A DNA stretch of 64,000 nt from Muscardinus avellanarius (GCA_963383645.1 OY726563.1:41372331-41436330); one strand, 5' to 3'; positions 1 to 14,213 are shown, counted from the stretch's first letter. The notes: a model not told the origin generated them from the sequence alone. Made by a program: numbers and translations.

Positions 1-284
1 GCTGCAGCTCTGCCCTCCAGGAAGCATTTTAGGTATGCCTCACTTACAATAAACTGATTTCTGAACCACAGCCCTAGATCTTCCTGTACAGAAATCCCCA
101 CCCTCAAGCCCTACAGGAACAGTAAGCGGAAGTGGAAGCCTTTGCCTTCATTGTTGGCAGCGACCCCTATGTCACCCTGAACAATCCCAGATCTCATATC
201 CTACTCTGTGGCATCTGCAGAAACCCAAGATCCAACTTAAAACGTGAACCATAGTCTGAAATGTGTATAGAAAACCCTTTCCTA

Positions 285-560
285 GCCAGGCATCGTGGTG
301 TATACCTGTAATCCCAGAACTGGGGAGGCTCAGACAGGAGCATCAGTGGATTGAGACCAGCTTCAGCAACTTAGCAAGACTCTCAGTAAACTAATGAGAT
401 CTGTTTCAAAACAAAAAATGAAAGAGGGCTTTGAGTGTGGTTGGACATAGAATGCCTGTGAGTTCAATCCTCAGTACTACAAACAGAAAAACCAAAATAA
501 AAAATATAAACAAAATAGGCTGGGGATATAGCTTGTAAGTAGAATGTTCCTGGGTTCAAT
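285..560 (+). mobile_element. Diverged B1-ID composite SINE plus second ID half
   Basis: The left half carries TGTAATCCCAG and ACAGGAGCATCA and the right half carries AGTTCAATCCTCAGTACTAC. A second ID-like unit (GGCTGGGGATATAGCTTGTA) follows and its tail runs into the microsatellite. It differs from the younger copies in the window by many substitutions. Confidence 0.8.
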
Positions 561-565
561 TCCCA

Positions 566-566
<1 letters not shown>

Positions 567-646
<80 letters not shown>

Positions 647-716
647 AGAAGAAGAAGAAGAAGAAGAAGGAGGAGGAGGAGGAGGAGGAGGAGGAGGAGG
701 AGGAGGAGGAGGAGGG
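567..716 (+). repeat. Compound microsatellite (TG)n(AG)n(AAG)n(AGG)n
   Basis: Four simple repeats follow each other: TG at 567-616, AG from 617, AAG from about 642 and AGG from about 669. The array starts at the tail of an ID element, so it probably grew from the SINE tail. Open frames across it (poly-Glu, poly-Arg, poly-Leu) are artefacts of low complexity. Confidence 0.97.
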
Positions 717-1544
717 AAGGGAAAGAGAAGAACAGAAGAAAAGGAAAAAGAATATCTCTGGATATGGTGGTGAGTGTCTGTAGTCCCAGTGGCTGAGGCA
801 GAAGGATCCCTTGAACCAGAGAGTTCAAGGCCAGTCTGGGCTATGCAATGACACCTGTCCTGGAAAAAAGAAAGCAAAAGAATATGCCACAGAGATCATA
901 TGTGGCTTCAAAGCATAAAGTATTTAGTAATTGGTCCCTTATAAATTTGTTGATCCTTGCTCTACGGGAACCTCTCTTCTAAGGGAAAACGAACCTTGAC
1001 TTTTACAAGACTACTTGTCTATTACTACAAGCCTATTACTGTGCAGGCATCACAACCCTGGAATGTTCCACATTGCCTATTATTATGCTTTCTTTGTTGT
1101 ATTTAGGGAGTTGAAGGTCTTAGGTCTGTAACCTTCTTGCACTAAGACAAAAGTCATGCTCAGGTAGGAAGAGCCTGGAACTGGTGGTTTCAAGAGGGTC
1201 AGTGGGCCTGGCTACTGGGCCTTGGGGCTGTCAATCTGTTTTGTTATTCAGAGATGCTGAACCCCAGGCCGCTTATCTTTTAGGCTCCAGCCTACAGCCT
1301 GGTAGGAAATGGTAGAGAATGAGAGAGGGAGATTAGGACAAACCGGCCTCCCTTGGGGCTGATATTTAGAAGCTGGGGTGGGAACCGCAGGGGTGTGGTG
1401 AGTAGTCACAGGGACAACTCCCCTTACTCCCAAGGCACACACAGCTTCTCACTACTGCTTGAAAGTAGAGGTTACCCAGTGGAGGAGGCAGAAGGGAGAG
1501 CTGCCATCCATAATTCCTCTGCACAATCCATTCTGGCCCCTGGC

Positions 1545-1665
1545 AGTATAATGATCACAACTCTCCAGATGAGGAAACTGGGCACAGAGCTGTTCAGTAA
1601 CTTGCCCAAAGTCACATGGCTAAGTCCCATAACCTCAGTTTCCTTATCTGCGAAGCAGCTTTAAA
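1545..1665 (+). mobile_element. MIR-type ancient SINE fragment
   Basis: CAGATGAGGAAACTGGGCAC followed by AACTTGCCCAAAGTCACA is the conserved core and 3' part of MIR elements. It is old and diverged. Confidence 0.75.
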
Positions 1666-2020
1666 TAATGGGAACTACCCCCCGGAACTGTGGCTTTCAC
1701 CAATGCCTGTCACTTAATATTTTCTCACATTACCATTACTCGCCCCAGCTAAGACTCCTCCCACTCCACCATCCATTTTCGTGGCAGAAAGTCAGTAGCT
1801 AACATCTGGTGAGGGCTTCTAATGTACCATCGTAGAGTGCCAGGGAATTCTCACACTTATCAACACCACAGCTCCCATTTTGACCGCCACCAGGAATGGT
1901 GCATTGTCAACCTCGGGCCCGTGTCATAAGTATGCGCCGCGCGGGAACCCCCCCCCCCCGGGAGAAGAAAAGGTTCCCCTTCCTAACGCCCTGTCTTCCT
2001 AGCTTGCTTTTCAATCACAG

Positions 2021-2470
2021 TTGTCGCGGGTCCGCAGAGCTCCTAAAGTGGCCGGACAGGGACAGAGGGATGGCGAGCCCGGCAACCAGGAAGGCGGCGT
2101 GGGGGTGGGGGGCGCCGGAGCCGGAGCCCCCTCCGGAGCGGCGAGCGCGCGCTTCGCGCAGGCGCAGTGCAACTCCCGTCGCTCCTGTGAGCTCGCGAGA
2201 GGTGTGGCCCGCTCGAAGGACTCGGCCTGGCGACACGGTCGCCGCTGTGGGCGGGCCCTGGGCGGGCAATGGAGAATCCCAGTCCAATGGAAAAGAAGGG
2301 ACCCACCACCCGCGGCTCTTCAAGTCGCCGGGGTGGCGGTGCGAGCCAAGGGCGGAGCTTGAGGAGCGGACTTCGCTCTGTGAGTAAAACTCGAAGGATT
2401 GGCCGACGTCAACGGCCGGGCGGGAGGAGGGCGGAGGCTGACGGGAGGCGGCTCGCGAATGGCTGAGGGG
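2021..2470 (+). promoter_or_regulatory. HDAC6: HDAC6 CpG-island promoter and non-coding exon 1
   Basis: This block is rich in CpG, unlike its AT-richer flanks. It has GGGCGG boxes at 2249-2254 and 2260-2265, an NRF1-like GCGCAGGCGC at 2156-2165 and a CCAAT box at 2284-2288; no TATA box is evident. A consensus splice donor (GTGAGT) at 2380 ends a likely non-coding first exon at 2379. It would join the acceptor at 3041, just upstream of the HDAC6 start codon. The transcription start cannot be fixed from sequence alone. Confidence 0.8.
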
Positions 2471-3040
2471 ACTGAGTGAAGCGTTAGGAATCCGTTCTGG
2501 GCAGGGTGGGGACTGGTGGAAGGAAAGGGGCAGTCCCCGGAGGAGCCGGGCTTGTTGAAACGCTAGGGGCGGGATCTGGTGGAGAGGAAGGTACGGGTCC
2601 GGCCCGATAGAGGTGCAGTTAAGTAAATCTTTATGGGTGGGGTCGAGACCGGGGCTGGATCTGGTCGAGTGAAAAGGTGGGTAATCATCCTCTGAGATAG
2701 GCCTCAGAGGGCGAGGCCTAGAGGAAATAAAGGGTCTGGGAATGAGACTCCGTACCGTGGAAGGGGTGGTGATCGGCTGGAAAGGGCAGGCCTTGGAACT
2801 GACTGAGCCTGGGAGGTAACTGCTCGGTGAATATGAGGCAACGCAAAGGGGCGGAGCCCAGTGGACCGGGCAAGACTAAGTGGACTGGACACCTTAGTGG
2901 ATGGGGAAGGCTTTGAAGCGGGGTTTAGGAGCCTGCCAAAATGGATGGAGTCTGGTATAGGGTGCGGAGACTGGAAAGGGGCCTGGACATAGGGTCCTGG
3001 GGGCACTCCAGCTCCCTCACGGCCAACTCCACCCATTCAG
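2380..3040 (+). other. HDAC6: HDAC6 intron 1
   Basis: A GC-rich 661-bp intron free of SINEs. It begins with GTGAGT and ends with CCCATTCAG. Open frames in it (for example on the minus strand at 2704-3036) show no similarity to anything I know and look like chance. Confidence 0.75.
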
Positions 3041-3617
3041 AGCCGTGTCAGGGGCGAAGGCTTTCCAACCATGACCTCCACCGGCCAGGATTCCACCACT
3101 ACCAGGCAGCGAAGGAGTAGGCCCAACCCCAAATCTCCCCCTCGGGATTCCAACATCACCTCCTCGGTGAGGCCCCAGATGTGCCCTGATGCGGGGGGAG
3201 GGAGAGTAAGCCAGCCAAGTCCTCCCCTCTGGACTCTGGACTCTGACCCTTCTCTCTGATTGGCAGAAGCGAAGTGTTAAAAAGGGGGCCGTGCCCCGCT
3301 CTAGCCCCAATCTAGCGGAGGTAAAGAAGAAGGGCAAAATGAAGAAGCTCAACCAAGCAGCGGAAGAAGACCTAATCGTGGGCCTCCATGGGCTGGTGAG
3401 AGGGGCCTGGCCGCAATTTGGCCTCCCGTGACAATCAAAGCCCTGAGGTTTCCCTATCTCGAGCAGTATGTGATGTTCCCTCTGATCCAGGCCCTGTATA
3501 GATCTGTGTCTCTTTTTTTCCCCTACAGAGTTTGAACACTGAGGCCAAGTCACAGACTGGTACTGGCTTGGTGTTTGATGATCAGCTAAATGAATTCCAC
3601 TGCCTCTGGGATGACAG
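3041..3617 (+). CDS. HDAC6: HDAC6 exons 2-4: N-terminal basic region and nuclear export signal
   Basis: Exon 2 starts at 3041 with 30 nt of 5' UTR. These exons code residues 1-104 plus two bases of codon 105. The basic cluster KKKGKMKK lies near residues 52-59 and is followed by the leucine-rich [10 protein letters not shown], which corresponds to the N-terminal nuclear export signal of human HDAC6. The segment after it ([20 protein letters not shown]) differs from human at several positions but keeps length and phase. Confidence 0.93.
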
Positions 3618-6600
3618 GTAAAGCTGGATCCTCCTAGGTATCCCCAAACTATACAAATACACACACTTAGATGCTCCCCCGTAGCAAGAATGAATCCTTT
3701 CTTACACCAGAGACTGGGAGACTGGAGACTGGGGAGGTGGGGATTATGCTTGAAAAAGCCATTTAGTCAACAAACATTCATGAATTCCTGCTGTGTGCCA
3801 TCAGTTGGTGATATAAACGTGCCGATCATGACAGATAGGGTCCTTCAGGAAAGTGATTGTTAAGAGGGCAGTTTATTAAACAGGAACAGCAGAAGGAGGT
3901 GTCTAATGAAGACAGAATAAGAGCAGGGGATTCAGGAATGTATAATAGAGAACCCTGGACTAGCACCCAAGGGTTCCCAGAAACTTCTCTTGAGGAAGGG
4001 GACATCTGTGTTAAAACAGAAGGAATAAATCTCTTGTTTGCTCTACTTCCCCAAAGAATCAGCTAATTCTTTTGGCTATGTCTTCAAAATATATTCAGTA
4101 TCTGGCTTCTCCACATGGGTTCCCTTTACACAGCAGCCTAGAAAATATGTATGAGATGATGTTCCCTTTCTTAAAATGCTGCGAGGGCAGACCACTGATC
4201 TCCCAGCAAAGCCTGAGTTTTTTAGCTTGGTCTCTAAGGCTCCATATCACCTTTATGACATCATAGATCATTTCTCCCCCTCTTTGACTTCATTTCACCC
4301 ACGCCGATCCCCTTGCTCTTCTTCCAACATGTCAGGCACCCTCCTGTCTTGGAATTTTACCCCTGACCCATCCCTTTTGCATATTTCAGTGAGACTATGC
4401 ACCTCCCGTACATGGTCTTAGATATTTCCCTAGTCCCTGCCAGCTGTTTAAATATTATACTCCTGTTTTTGCAAGTTGTGTAGCTGTCTCCCTAGTCTGA
4501 CCTAAGACTAACTCATGGTGTAAGGCCTTGTTTTTGAGAGCCAGATGTGATGCCCATGCCTGTAATTCCAGTACTTGGGGGGCTAAGACAGAAAGATCTT
4601 AGGTTTGAGGCCAGCTTTAGCAACTTTAGCAAGACCACCCCTCCACTCCCGTTAGTACTGGGGATTGAACCCAGGGGCATTCTACCTCTGAGCTACACCC
4701 ACAGCATCTTTATTTGGAAACACAATCTCACTAGGTTGTAGAGAGTCTCGCTAAGTTGCTGAGGCTGGCCTGAAACCTGTAATCCTCCTATCTTAGCCTC
4801 CCAAGTACTGGGATAGTAGACTTGCACCATAATGTCTGGCATGAGACCCTGTCTCAAAAATAAAAAATGAAAATTCTATTTAAAATTTAAATAGGAGAGC
4901 TGGGCATGGTGGCTCATGCTTGTAATCCCAGCATTCTGGTGGCAGAGACAGGAGGATCGTGATTCGCAGACAGCCTCAGCTACTTAGTGAGGCCCTTCAC
5001 AACTCAGTGAGACCCTGTTTTAAAAATAAAAAGACTAAGCCAGGCGTGGTGGCGCATGCTAGTAATCCCAGCATTCCGGAGGCTGAGACCAGAGGATCAT
5101 GGTTCACAGCCTCAGCTACTTAGTGAGGCCCTCTGCAACTCAGTGAGACCCGGTTTCAAAATAAAGAATAAAAAAAAGTAGGGCAGGGGGTCTAGCTCGG
5201 AGGTAGAATGCCCCTGGGTTCCATCTCCAGACCCACATAAAAAAGACTAAAAAATAGGGCTGGGGGTATAGCTCGGAGGTAGAATGCCCCTGGGTTCCAT
5301 CCCCAGTACTACAAATAAAATTTTAAAATAGGGTTGGTAAAGTCTTGATGGCACTTGAATGGGGATCTGAAGGAAACAGGGAGTAAGCCCTAAAGCCATC
5401 TGAGAGAATGTTCTAGGCAGGGAGGACAGCTAGAGTCAGTTCCCTGAGGCTGGTGTAATTTAGAACAAAGAAGACGGGTGCAGATGAAGCAAACTGAAAG
5501 AGGGGTTGAGTGGTAGGAAATGGGGTCAGAAAGGTGAGGGGAACAGATTGTTTAGGGCCTTTTGAGAATGGATAAAGAAGATTTTGGCTTGGTTGGGAAT
5601 GGGATGGGAGCTATGAGAGGATTTTGTATAGTCAGAGTACATGATTTGATTAGAATTTTGAATGCTTATAGGGCATGGCACACCCTTGTAATCCTGATAC
5701 CTTAGGAGACTGAGACAGGAGGATCACAGATATAAAGCTAGCTTCAGCAACTTAGTGAGTTCCTGTTCCAAAATAAAATAGAGCTAAGGGTATAACATAG
5801 AGTTAGAATGCTCCTGGGTTCAATCCCCAATACCAAAAAAAAAAGATTTTTAAACAGTATCCAGTCAGGGCATGATGGCCCATCCCTGTAATACCAGTAC
5901 TTGGGAGACTAAGACAGGGATTGTAGGTTCAAGGCCAGCCCCAGCAACTTAAAGAAACCTTTTTTCAGCTGGGCGTGTTGGCGCACGCTTGTAATCCCCG
6001 CGCTTGGGAGGCTGAGACAGGAGGATCTCACAGGTTCGAAGCCAGCTTCTGCTACTTAGTGAGGCTCTCAGCAACTTAGTGAGGCCCTGTTTCCAAATAA
6101 AATATAAAATGGGTCTGAGAGTACAGCCCGGAAGTAGAAAGCCTCCGGGTTCCACCCCCAAGTACCACCAAAACAAAAACAAACAAAAAAAAACGTTTTT
6201 TTAAAAAAAATAAAAGCCAGGTATGGTAGCACATGCTCGTAATCTCAGCATTTGGGAGGCAGAGACTGGAGGATCCGGTTTGTGGACAGTCTCAGCTACT
6301 TAGCGAGGCCCTTAACAACTCAGTGAGACCCTATTTCAAAAAAATAAAATAGGGCTGGGGCAGCCAAGCATGGTGGCACACGCTTGTAATCCCCACGTTT
6401 GGGAGGCTGAGACAGGAGGATTGTGCAGGTTCAAAACCAGCCTCAGCTACTTAGTGAGGCTCTCAGCAACTTAGACCCTGTCTCCAAATAAAATATAACA
6501 TAGGTCTGGGAGTATAGCCCAGAGGTAGAAAGCCCCTGGGTTGCACCCCCAGTACCACCAAAAAATAAAAAAAAAATAGGGCTGGGACTGTAGCTCTCAG

Positions 6601-9600
6601 GTACATTACCCCTGGGTGCCATCCCCAGTTAAAAAAATAAATAAATAAAAAAATAGGGCTGGCTAGAGTAAGGTAGAATGTATCTGGGTTCAATCCTCAG
6701 TACTCCAAAATCATAATTATAAATAGTATTAGGTTGCTATGTACAGAAAGGACTATTGGGTGGATGGGGAGATGTGGAGAGAGCAGACATGACACTTGTC
6801 AGTGTCCCCACATCTGTGCTCATGTATAACTGTATCTCTGTCTCTCCAGCTTCCCTGAATGCCCTGAGCGGCTTCAAGCCATCAAGGAACAGCTGCTCCA
6901 AGAGAACCTCATGGCTCGATGTGTGTCCTTCCAGGTGAGTCCCACAGCTAACACTGAGGGTGGGAGCTAGCAGGACCTGACCCAGCATGTTCCTTAGCCC
7001 TTTGTTCCTCATGTCTCCTCAGGCCCGGTTCGCTGAAAAGGATGAGCTGATGATGGTCCACAGGTGAAGGCTTGGGAGCCTGGGAGGGCTGGGGGTGAAG
7101 CTGCCTAGGACCAACTGGGGCAAGATGAATGCTTTGGGAAGGAATGTCTCAGAGTATGTGGCCAGTCTTGGGCAAGTCTTGAGCCTCTCTGTGTCATCAT
7201 CTGTAACACTGGATCTAGTAAATCTAAGTTCCTCGGGAAGGGGCTTAGAATGGAATCAGACACATCATAAGCCCATGATGAGCTATTATTGTTATAACAT
7301 GGTTGTGTAAACAGATAGTAGATGCATTGGTAGCATGATCAGGGGTTTCCCCTCAGGGGGGCTGCAGGAACCCGGAGTAAGAGGTCTGGTTTGGTATTGC
7401 TCAAGGAAGCTAGCTTGGCCAGAGGGGTTATTTGAGTCAAACTCTGAGAGAAGAAAAGGAGTGAGTCTGATGAAGAAGGTCAAGAAAGGGAGAAACACCT
7501 GAAACAGTTCAGCCAAAGCCCTGGAATTGCTAGACATGCTGGTGCATGCTGTAATCCTACTACATGGGAGGCTGACACAAGAGAATTGCAGGTTCAAGAC
7601 CAGCCTTCACAATTTAGCAAGACTCTCAGCAACCTAATGAGACTCTGTTTCACAAACAAAAGGTAAAGGGCCGGGGGTGTACTTCAAAGGTAGAATACCT
7701 GAGTTCAATCCCCAGTACCACAAAAAAAATAGATAAAAATAGGCATGATGACACACACCTATAATCCCAGTACTTGAAATGTTGAGACAAGAGGGTCTCA
7801 GGTTCTAGACAAGCCTCAGCAACTTAGTGAGATCCTGTTTCAAAATAAAATAAGACTGGGGGTATAGCTCTGAGATCGAATGCCCCTTGGTTCTATCCTC
7901 AATACTAAATAATATAGGACTGGGGGTATGGCTTGGAGGTAGAACACCCCTGGGTTCAATCCCCAATACCAAAAATAAATAAATGCAAGCCGGACGTGGT
8001 GGCGCACGCTTGTAATCCCAGCATTCGGGAGGCTGAAACTGGAGGATCGCGGTTCGCGGACAGCCTCAGCTACTTAGTGAGGCCCTCTGCAACTCAGTGA
8101 GACCCGGCTTCAAAATAAAGAATAAAAAATAGGGCAGGGGGTGTAGCTCGGAGGTCAAATGCCCCTGGGTTCCATCCCCAGACCCGCAAAAAAAAAAAAA
8201 AAATAAAATAAAATAAAAAAATAAATAAATAAATAAATAAATAAATAAATGCAAAAAGAGCTGGAGGGCTCTCAGCAAACTTATGAGACCCTGTTTGAAA
8301 ATTTAAAAATAAATAAATAAAATAGGGCTAGGGATATAACTCGGAAGCACAGTGCCTCTGGGTTCAATCCCCAGTACCAAAAACAAGTGCTGAGAGTATA
8401 TCATCTCTGGGGTCAATCCCCAATATAACCAAAGGAAAAAACCCCCCAAAGGCCTAGAAGTAGAATTTGAGGTGGCTAGAGCAGGTGACCAAAGGATATT
8501 ATAAGAAATAAGGTAGATTAAGGAAGAAACAGGGAACAGGGAATGTATCCTATACACTGGCTGTTTCGCAAAGTTGACAACTACCAGAGGTCTGGTATAC
8601 GGAATGTTCAGCTCGGGAGAGGATAGGGCTCTGAATCTCATCCCCTATCTGTGTCCCCAGCCTGGAATACATTGATCTGATGGAGACAACCCAGTATATG
8701 AATGAGGGAGAACTCCGTGTACTAGCAGATACCTATGACTCAGTGTACCTACATCCGGTATGGATGGGAGATGGGGGATCAGGGAGTGGTGGTAATCCTG
8801 GGATCCCCTATTCCCATACCTACCCCAATCTGGGAAAGCATCTAAAGAGAACTTTTCTCTCTCTCACTCCCTCTCTGGCTCCCTACTGTCTCCAGAACTC
8901 ATATTCCTGTGCCTGCCTAGCCTCAGGCTCTGTCCTCAGGCTTGTAGATGCGGTCCTGGGGTCTGAGATCCGGAATGGCATGGCCATCATCAGGTAGGAC
9001 CCTTCAACATTTTACTTCTTACATTTTTAAAAAGGTGTTCACTCAAGCCAGACATAGTGGCGCATACTTGTAATCCCAGTACTTGGGAGGCTGAGACAGG
9101 AAGATCACAGGTTTGCAGCCAGCCTCAAATACTTAGTGAGGCCCTCTGGAACTTAGTGAGACCCTGTTTCAAAATAAAGAATAAAAATGGGGTTGAGCCG
9201 AGTGTGGTGGCACATGCTTGTAATCCCCACGTTTGGGAGGATGAGACAGGAGGATCATGCAGGTTCGAAGCCAGCCTCTGCTGGCTTCCAAATAAAAAAA
9301 TATAAAAATATAAAATAAAAAATATAAAATAGGTCTGGGAGTGTAGCCTGTAAGTAGAAGGCCCCTGGGTTCCATCCCCAGTACCACCAAAAAAAAAAAA
9401 AAAATGGGGTTGGGAGTATAGCACGGAGGTAGAATGCCCCTGGATTCAATCCTCAGTACTGCAAAAAAAAATTATATATATATATATATATATTATATAT
9501 ATTTTATATATATAATATATATATATATAAAATAAATCAGGCATGGTGGTGCATGACTATAATCCCAGTACCTAGGAAGCTGAAAAATGGGGATCACAGA

Positions 9601-12600
9601 TTTAAGGACAGCTTCCGCAACTTAGTGAGATTCTTTTTTTTTTTTTTTTTTTGGTGTTACTGGGGGTGGAACCCAGCAGCTTTCTACCTCTGGGCTATAC
9701 TCCCAGACCCATTTTTTATATTTTATTTGGAAACAAGGTCTCACTAGGTTGCTGAGAGCCTTACTAAGTAGCTGAGGCTGGCTTCGAACCTGCACGATCC
9801 TCCTGTCTCAGCCTCCCAAGCGCGGGGATTACAAGCGTGCGCCACCACGCCCAGCTTATTAGTGAGATTCTTAACAACATAGCAAGACCCTGTTTCAAAA
9901 TAAAAAATAAGCCAGGTGTGATGGCGCACGCTTGTAATCCCAGTACTTGGGAGGCTAAGACAGGAGGATTCGGGTTTGTGCATAGCCTCAGCTACTGAAT
10001 GAGGCCCTTTGCAACTCAGTGAGACCCTATTTCAAAATAAAGAATAAAAAATAGGGCTGAGGGTGTCGCTTGGAGGTAGAAAGACCCTGGGTTCTATCCC
10101 CAGTACCGCAAAAAAAAGAAAAAAAGAAAAGAAGCCAGGCATGGTGGCACACGCTTGTGATCCCCGCACTTGGGAGGCTGAGACAGGAGGATCGCACAGG
10201 TTCGAAGCCAGCCTCAGCTACTTAGTGAGGCTCTCAGCAACTTAGCGAGACCCTGTTTCCAAATAAAATACAAAATAGGCCTGGGAGTGTAGCCCAAAGG
10301 TAGAAAGCCTCTGGGCTCCATCCCCGGCGCCACAAAAAAAAAAAAAAAAAAAAGAAAGAAAGAAAGAGAAAAGTCTCTCTCCTACCCTTGTTCAGACATC
10401 TGCTACCTCTCCCAGGAGGTTGTCATTGTAACCAGTGACTCCTGTGTCCTCCCACAGATATCCTTATTCAAGGAATAAATACCAAATTCCATTGATTCTA
10501 AGGTAAACCTTCATATCTGGAACATCTTGAAATCCAGATGTATCTCATAAACAATGACATCTCAGAATTTAATTAGAACATTTTCTGCTTTGTTGTTGGC
10601 ATATAAAATCATAGAACATCTTGTCACGGTTGGTTTCCAAGGACTGATGAAACACAGCAGATTGAGCCTTTGTCCTCCTTCCCCCCTTTCTAACCTACCA
10701 GTGGTAGTAAGTACCTGACACATTCCCATCCAAGCCATGCACTTTTTTACTTACATGTCTTTGAAAGCTTTTATTAGCACTTGATGCCATTGTACAAAGG
10801 AACTTTAAGTTAACCACTCCTCTTCCAATGGGCATTTTGGTTCATCCCAATCATTGGCTGCTTCACACAAATGGTGGTATAATCTGGACATGGGGGCTCA
10901 CGCCTGTTATTTCAATTCTAGGGAAGCTGAGACAGGAGGGTCACAGGTTCAAGCCAGCCTCTGCAATTTAGTGAGACCCTGTTTTAAAATAAAGGGCTGG
11001 GGTATGTAGATCAGAGGTAGAATGCTCCTGGCTTTAATCCCCAGTACCAAAAATAAGTTTATGGTGGTACATTTTTTTTGGTAGTACTGGGGATGAAACC
11101 CAGAGGCATTCTACCTCTGATCTACATTCTCAGCCCAATTTTTTATTCTTTATTTTGAAACAAGGTCTCACTAAGTTGCAGAGGGCCTCACTAAGTAGCT
11201 GAGGCTATTTGCTACCCAGATCCTCCTGTCTCAGCCTCCAAGTACTGGGATTGCAAGCATGTGCCATCACACCCAGCTCATATGGTGGTGCATTTATAGA
11301 CATGTTATTTCACCTTTTTTGTTATATAGGTTGTGGGCTAAGTCTCCATAGTAGAATGACTAGGCATAATAATATATTTATGGAGAACTAATGAGCTCTT
11401 TCAAATCTCCTTTGGAGAAAGAGCAGTAGATTAGGTGGGGGCGGTAAAGGTCAGAGGACCCTTAGTTTCTCAGTTCCTGACAGACTTGCACCATCGACAT
11501 GAGAGTAGGTGGTGGTTCAGGGTTAGGGAGTAGGGGAGAGTCCATCTCTACCGAGAACCTCCAATCTGCAGCCTTCCCTGTCCTGCCCAGGCCTCCTGGA
11601 CACCATGCCCAGCACAGTCTTATGGATGGGTATTGCATGTTCAACCATGTGGCTGTGGCTGCCCGCTATGCCCAAAAGAAGCACCACGTTAAGAGGTCAG
11701 TGGACAGGGCCAGGAGTGGGTGGCTTAGGGTGGAATACTGTGGTGAGTTCTTCCTCCAGATTCCCCCTTCACAGAGTCCCCCTTCTCTCCCATTCACAGG
11801 ATCCTTATCGTGGATTGGGATGTTCACCATGGGCAAGGAACACAGTTCACCTTTGACCGGGACCCCAGGTACACACCAAGTCCCATTCTAGGTGCTAGAC
11901 TCCCAGCCACCCCATCTACATCCCTCAGGGCTCATCCAAAGAAGGGAAAGGCATTTACCATCATTGGACCCATGGGGATCAGGATCTGTGCTGCTTCCTG
12001 GATGTCTGTTTCCCAATTTTACTCTGTGGCAGGGACTTTTCTCATTTTACAGATCGGGGAGACTAAGCCTTACAGGTTAAGAAAGAGATCATGCAGAGAA
12101 ATGGGAGAGATAGCTTTTTTTCTTTTTTTGTGGTGCTGAGGATTAAGCGTAGGGGCATTCTACATCCAAGCTACACTCCCAGCCCTATTTTATTTTAGTT
12201 TTTACTTGGAGACAGTTATCGCTAAGGTTGCTAAGGGCCTCACTAAATTGCTGAGGCTGGCTTTGAACCGGTCACCCTCCTGTCTCAGCCTCCCAAGTAC
12301 TGGGATTACAGGCGTGCACTACCACACCTGGCTGAGAGATGGCATTTGACCCACAATATTTGGAAATCTTATTTACCATTTACCTTTGAGCATTAGTGAA
12401 CCTCAAGTTACTAATTTATTTTTTTCTGATTATGACAGTATTGCAAAGAATTCATTAAAATTTAAAATAGCTGGGCCTACTAAAAATGCCTGTAATTTCA
12501 GGACTTAAGCAGCTGAGATAGGAGGGTCACAGGTTTGAAACCAGCCTCAGCAACTTAACAACACACTTTTCCAAAATAAAAAATGAACTGGACATGGTTG

Positions 12601-13138
12601 CTCCCGCTTGTAATTACAGTACTTGGGAGGCTGAGATAGGAGGATCAGGTTCACAGTTATCCTCAGCAACTTAGTGAAGTCCCCTGCAACTTAGTGAAAC
12701 CCTGTTTCAAAATAATAAAAGTAAACTGGGTGTAGTGGCACACACTTGTAATCCCAGCATTTGAGAGGCTGAGACAGGAGGTTCGCAGATTGTGGACAGC
12801 CTCAGCTACTACTTAGTGAGGCCCTTTGCAACTCAGTGAGATCCTGTTTTATTTTTTATTTTTTTGGTGGTACTGGGGTTCCTGGAAGCCCTTCTACCTC
12901 CGGGCTACACTCCCAGACCTATTTTTACATTTTTATTTGGAAACAGGGTCTCCTAAGCCAGCGCGTGCGGCTGGCTTCGAACCTGCGCTGTCCTCCTGTC
13001 TCCGCCTCCCAAGCGCGGGGATTACAAGCGTGCGCCACCACGCCCGGCGAGATCCTGTTTTAAAATAAAGAATAAAAATAGGGCTGAGGGAGCTCGGAGG
13101 TAGAATTCCCCTGGGTTCCATCCCCAGTACCACAAAAA

Positions 13139-13189
<51 letters not shown>

Positions 13190-13249
13190 AAAATGAATAG
13201 ATCAGGTTAGGGGTGTAGCTCAGAGGTAGATTTCCCCGGAGTTCCATCC

Positions 13250-13299
<50 letters not shown>

Positions 13300-14166
13300 A
13301 CAAATGAAAAATCAGGCTGGTATGTAGCTCATAGGTAAAGTATGTGCCTAGCATGTGCAAGGTCTTGTGTTCCATCCCCAGCATTAAAAAGTTAAGCCAG
13401 GCGTAGTGGTACACGCTTGTGATCCCAGTACTTGGGAGGCTGAGACAGGAGGATCATAGTTCATGGCCAGCCTCAGCTACTTATTGAGGCCCTCCACAAC
13501 TTAGTGAGACCCTGTTTCAATATAAAGAAATAGGGCTGGGGTATAGCTTGGAGATAGAATGCCCCTGGGTTCAATCCCCAACACCACATACAAAAAAATT
13601 TAAAGTAAGCCAGAAGCCAGGTGTGGTAGTACACGCCCGTAATCTCAGTACTTGGGAGGCTGAGACAGGAAGACTGCAGGTTTGAGGATAGCCTCAGCAA
13701 GTATTAAGACTGTCATCAACCTAGTGAGAACCTGTTTCAAAATAAATAAAAAAACATGGCTGGGGTGTAACTGAAAGGTAGAATGTCCCGGGGTTCAAGC
13801 TCTGGTGCCACAAAAAATTAAGTAAAAAATAAAGTAAGCTGGGCATGGTGCCACATGCTTGCTTGTAATCCCAGTTCTTGAGAGGTTAAGACAGGAGGAT
13901 TGCAGATTCAAGGACAGACTCAGTAAGTAGTGAGACTCTCATTCACCTAGTGAGACCCTGTTTCAAAAATAAAAATAAAAGGCAGACATGGTGATGCATG
14001 CCTGTAATCCCAGTACTTGGGAGGCTAAGACAAGAGGATCACAAGTTTGAGGACAGTCTCAACAAGTAGTAAGACTCTCCTCAACCTAGTGAGACCCTAT
14101 AAAATAGGGCTGAGGATTTAGTTTGATGTGGAATCCCCCTGGGTTCAATCCCCGGTGCCACAGAAA

Positions 14167-14213
<47 letters not shown>

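Larger units (their letters stand above)
1..2020. other. Intergenic region upstream of HDAC6
   Basis: No gene was recognised. It holds a degraded B1-ID SINE (285-560), a compound microsatellite (567-716), a B1-like monomer (about 756-870), a MIR fragment (about 1545-1665) and MIR/L2-like sequence near 1790-1890. The stretches 1-250 and 870-1540 look like single-copy DNA with no signal I can name. In other mammals GATA1 lies upstream of HDAC6, but none of its exons is recognisable here. Confidence 0.7.
3618..6849 (+). other. HDAC6 intron 4: repeats
   Basis: 3.2 kb between the codon-split exons 4 and 5. It holds a likely MIR/L2 piece near 3755-3850, an L2-like segment at about 4230-4440, SINE clusters at 4535-5330 and 5660-6720, and single-copy sequence at 5331-5655. 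No extra exon is evident. Confidence 0.8.

Noticed and set aside
544..877. Open frames of poly-Glu, poly-Arg, poly-Leu and poly-Pro
   Set aside because: They are translations of a compound microsatellite, open only because the repeats contain no stop.
1896..2466. Open frames up to 163 codons over the HDAC6 promoter
   Set aside because: GC-rich CpG island with few stops; overlapping frames on both strands and no recognisable protein. The region fits a non-coding first exon.
9057..10245. Recurrent short frames such as [17 protein letters not shown] across the window
   Set aside because: They are six-frame translations of the B1-ID SINE and recur wherever it lies; no gene.
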